DNA of 14,792 bases. Origin: CAYWXK01 sp964462515. GTDB lineage: Bacteria; Planctomycetota; Phycisphaerae; Sedimentisphaerales; Anaerobacaceae. The stretch spans positions 1 to 14,792 of the forward strand of contig CAYWXK010000068.1 in the NCBI GenBank assembly GCA_964462515.1. Direction: 5' to 3'. The position numbers and the translations under genes are program-made. The notes under the pieces are model-generated. The model saw nothing but the letters and a program-made list of their open reading frames with translations. It was not told the origin of the DNA and did not search any database. Positions 14,649 to 14,792 of the stretch are shown here, in pieces. Each line of letters starts with the position of its first letter. Positions within the stretch are counted from its first letter, which is position 1.

Positions 14649-14792
14649 TTATCCTTTGAAGAACACCATAAAGGCCAGGATGCTCACAAATGCAACCGTG
14701 GCGGGCACAAGGAAAATGGGTCGCCATTTGAATTTGCCTTCTTGTCTGAATTTGTCCATCACAAAGCCGGCGAACTGCGTCCCGAGGAACAG
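14649..14792 (-). CDS. MFS transporter C-terminus, nucleoside:H+ symporter-like (partial)
   Basis: The minus strand is open from the right edge to a TAA at 14651-14649, giving the last 47 residues of a longer protein. FLGTQFAGFVMDKFRQEGKF is followed by KWRPIFLVPATVAFVSILAF and ends MVFFKG. This is one helix end, a charged cytoplasmic turn and a final membrane helix. The G-x-x-MDKF turn, the K-W-x-x-IF-x-VPA pattern and the FKG terminus resemble the C-terminal region of NupG-type nucleoside:H+ symporters of the major facilitator superfamily. It converges with the aminotransferase gene, with 42 bp between stops. Membrane transporter is likely; the subfamily is tentative because only the tail is in the window. 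Confidence 0.65.
   Translation of the reverse strand: MFLGTQFAGFVMDKFRQEGKFKWRPIFLVPATVAFVSILAFMVFFKG

Overview
The window looks like a chromosomal segment of a Planctomycetota bacterium, most likely a Phycisphaerae-type lineage. This is inference. It rests on Tat-signalled Gfo/Idh/MocA and sugar-isomerase-like proteins next to a sialidase-like protein, on the F1Fo ATP synthase subunit sequences, and on palindromic dispersed repeats in the gaps. No rRNA, tRNA, CRISPR array or transposase was recognised.

Left third (1-5612, minus strand): a compact carbohydrate-catabolism operon reading right to left. It encodes a Tat-exported Gfo/Idh/MocA oxidoreductase, deoxyribose-phosphate aldolase (deoC), a secreted sialidase/BNR-repeat protein and a Tat-exported L-fucose-isomerase-like protein. 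A further gene may start at position 30 and leave the window. Repeats have entered this operon. One palindromic repeat family supplies the last residues and stop codon of the isomerase-like gene, and a relative of it is read in frame in the sialidase N-terminus. A separate perfect 13-bp hairpin is also translated in the sialidase N-region.

Centre (5613-12441, plus strand): after a divergent intergenic region with a good sigma70-like promoter comes a complete ATP synthase operon in the classical order atpB-E-F-H-A-G-D-C. Start/stop overlaps suggest translational coupling. The c subunit lacks the Na+-ligand signature, so the enzyme should be proton-coupled. The beta subunit carries GELSKQD where DELSEED is expected, and the gamma subunit has a divergent N-terminal helix.

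Right third (12442-14792): a gap with a long imperfect palindrome of 8-bp periodicity, then a single-domain precorrin-2 dehydrogenase (siroheme synthesis), which converges with rplU (ribosomal protein L21) leaving 3 bp between the stop codons. Divergent from rplU is a D-amino-acid-transaminase-like class IV aminotransferase. The window ends in the C-terminus of a minus-strand MFS transporter resembling nucleoside:H+ symporters.

The ATP synthase, siroheme, L21 and aminotransferase genes are housekeeping. The left cluster is accessory, and its unusual feature is how repeats have reshaped the ends of coding regions. I did not find a clearly new biological system. The strongest leads are the repeat-remodelled sialidase leader and the altered beta-gamma coupling region of the ATP synthase.
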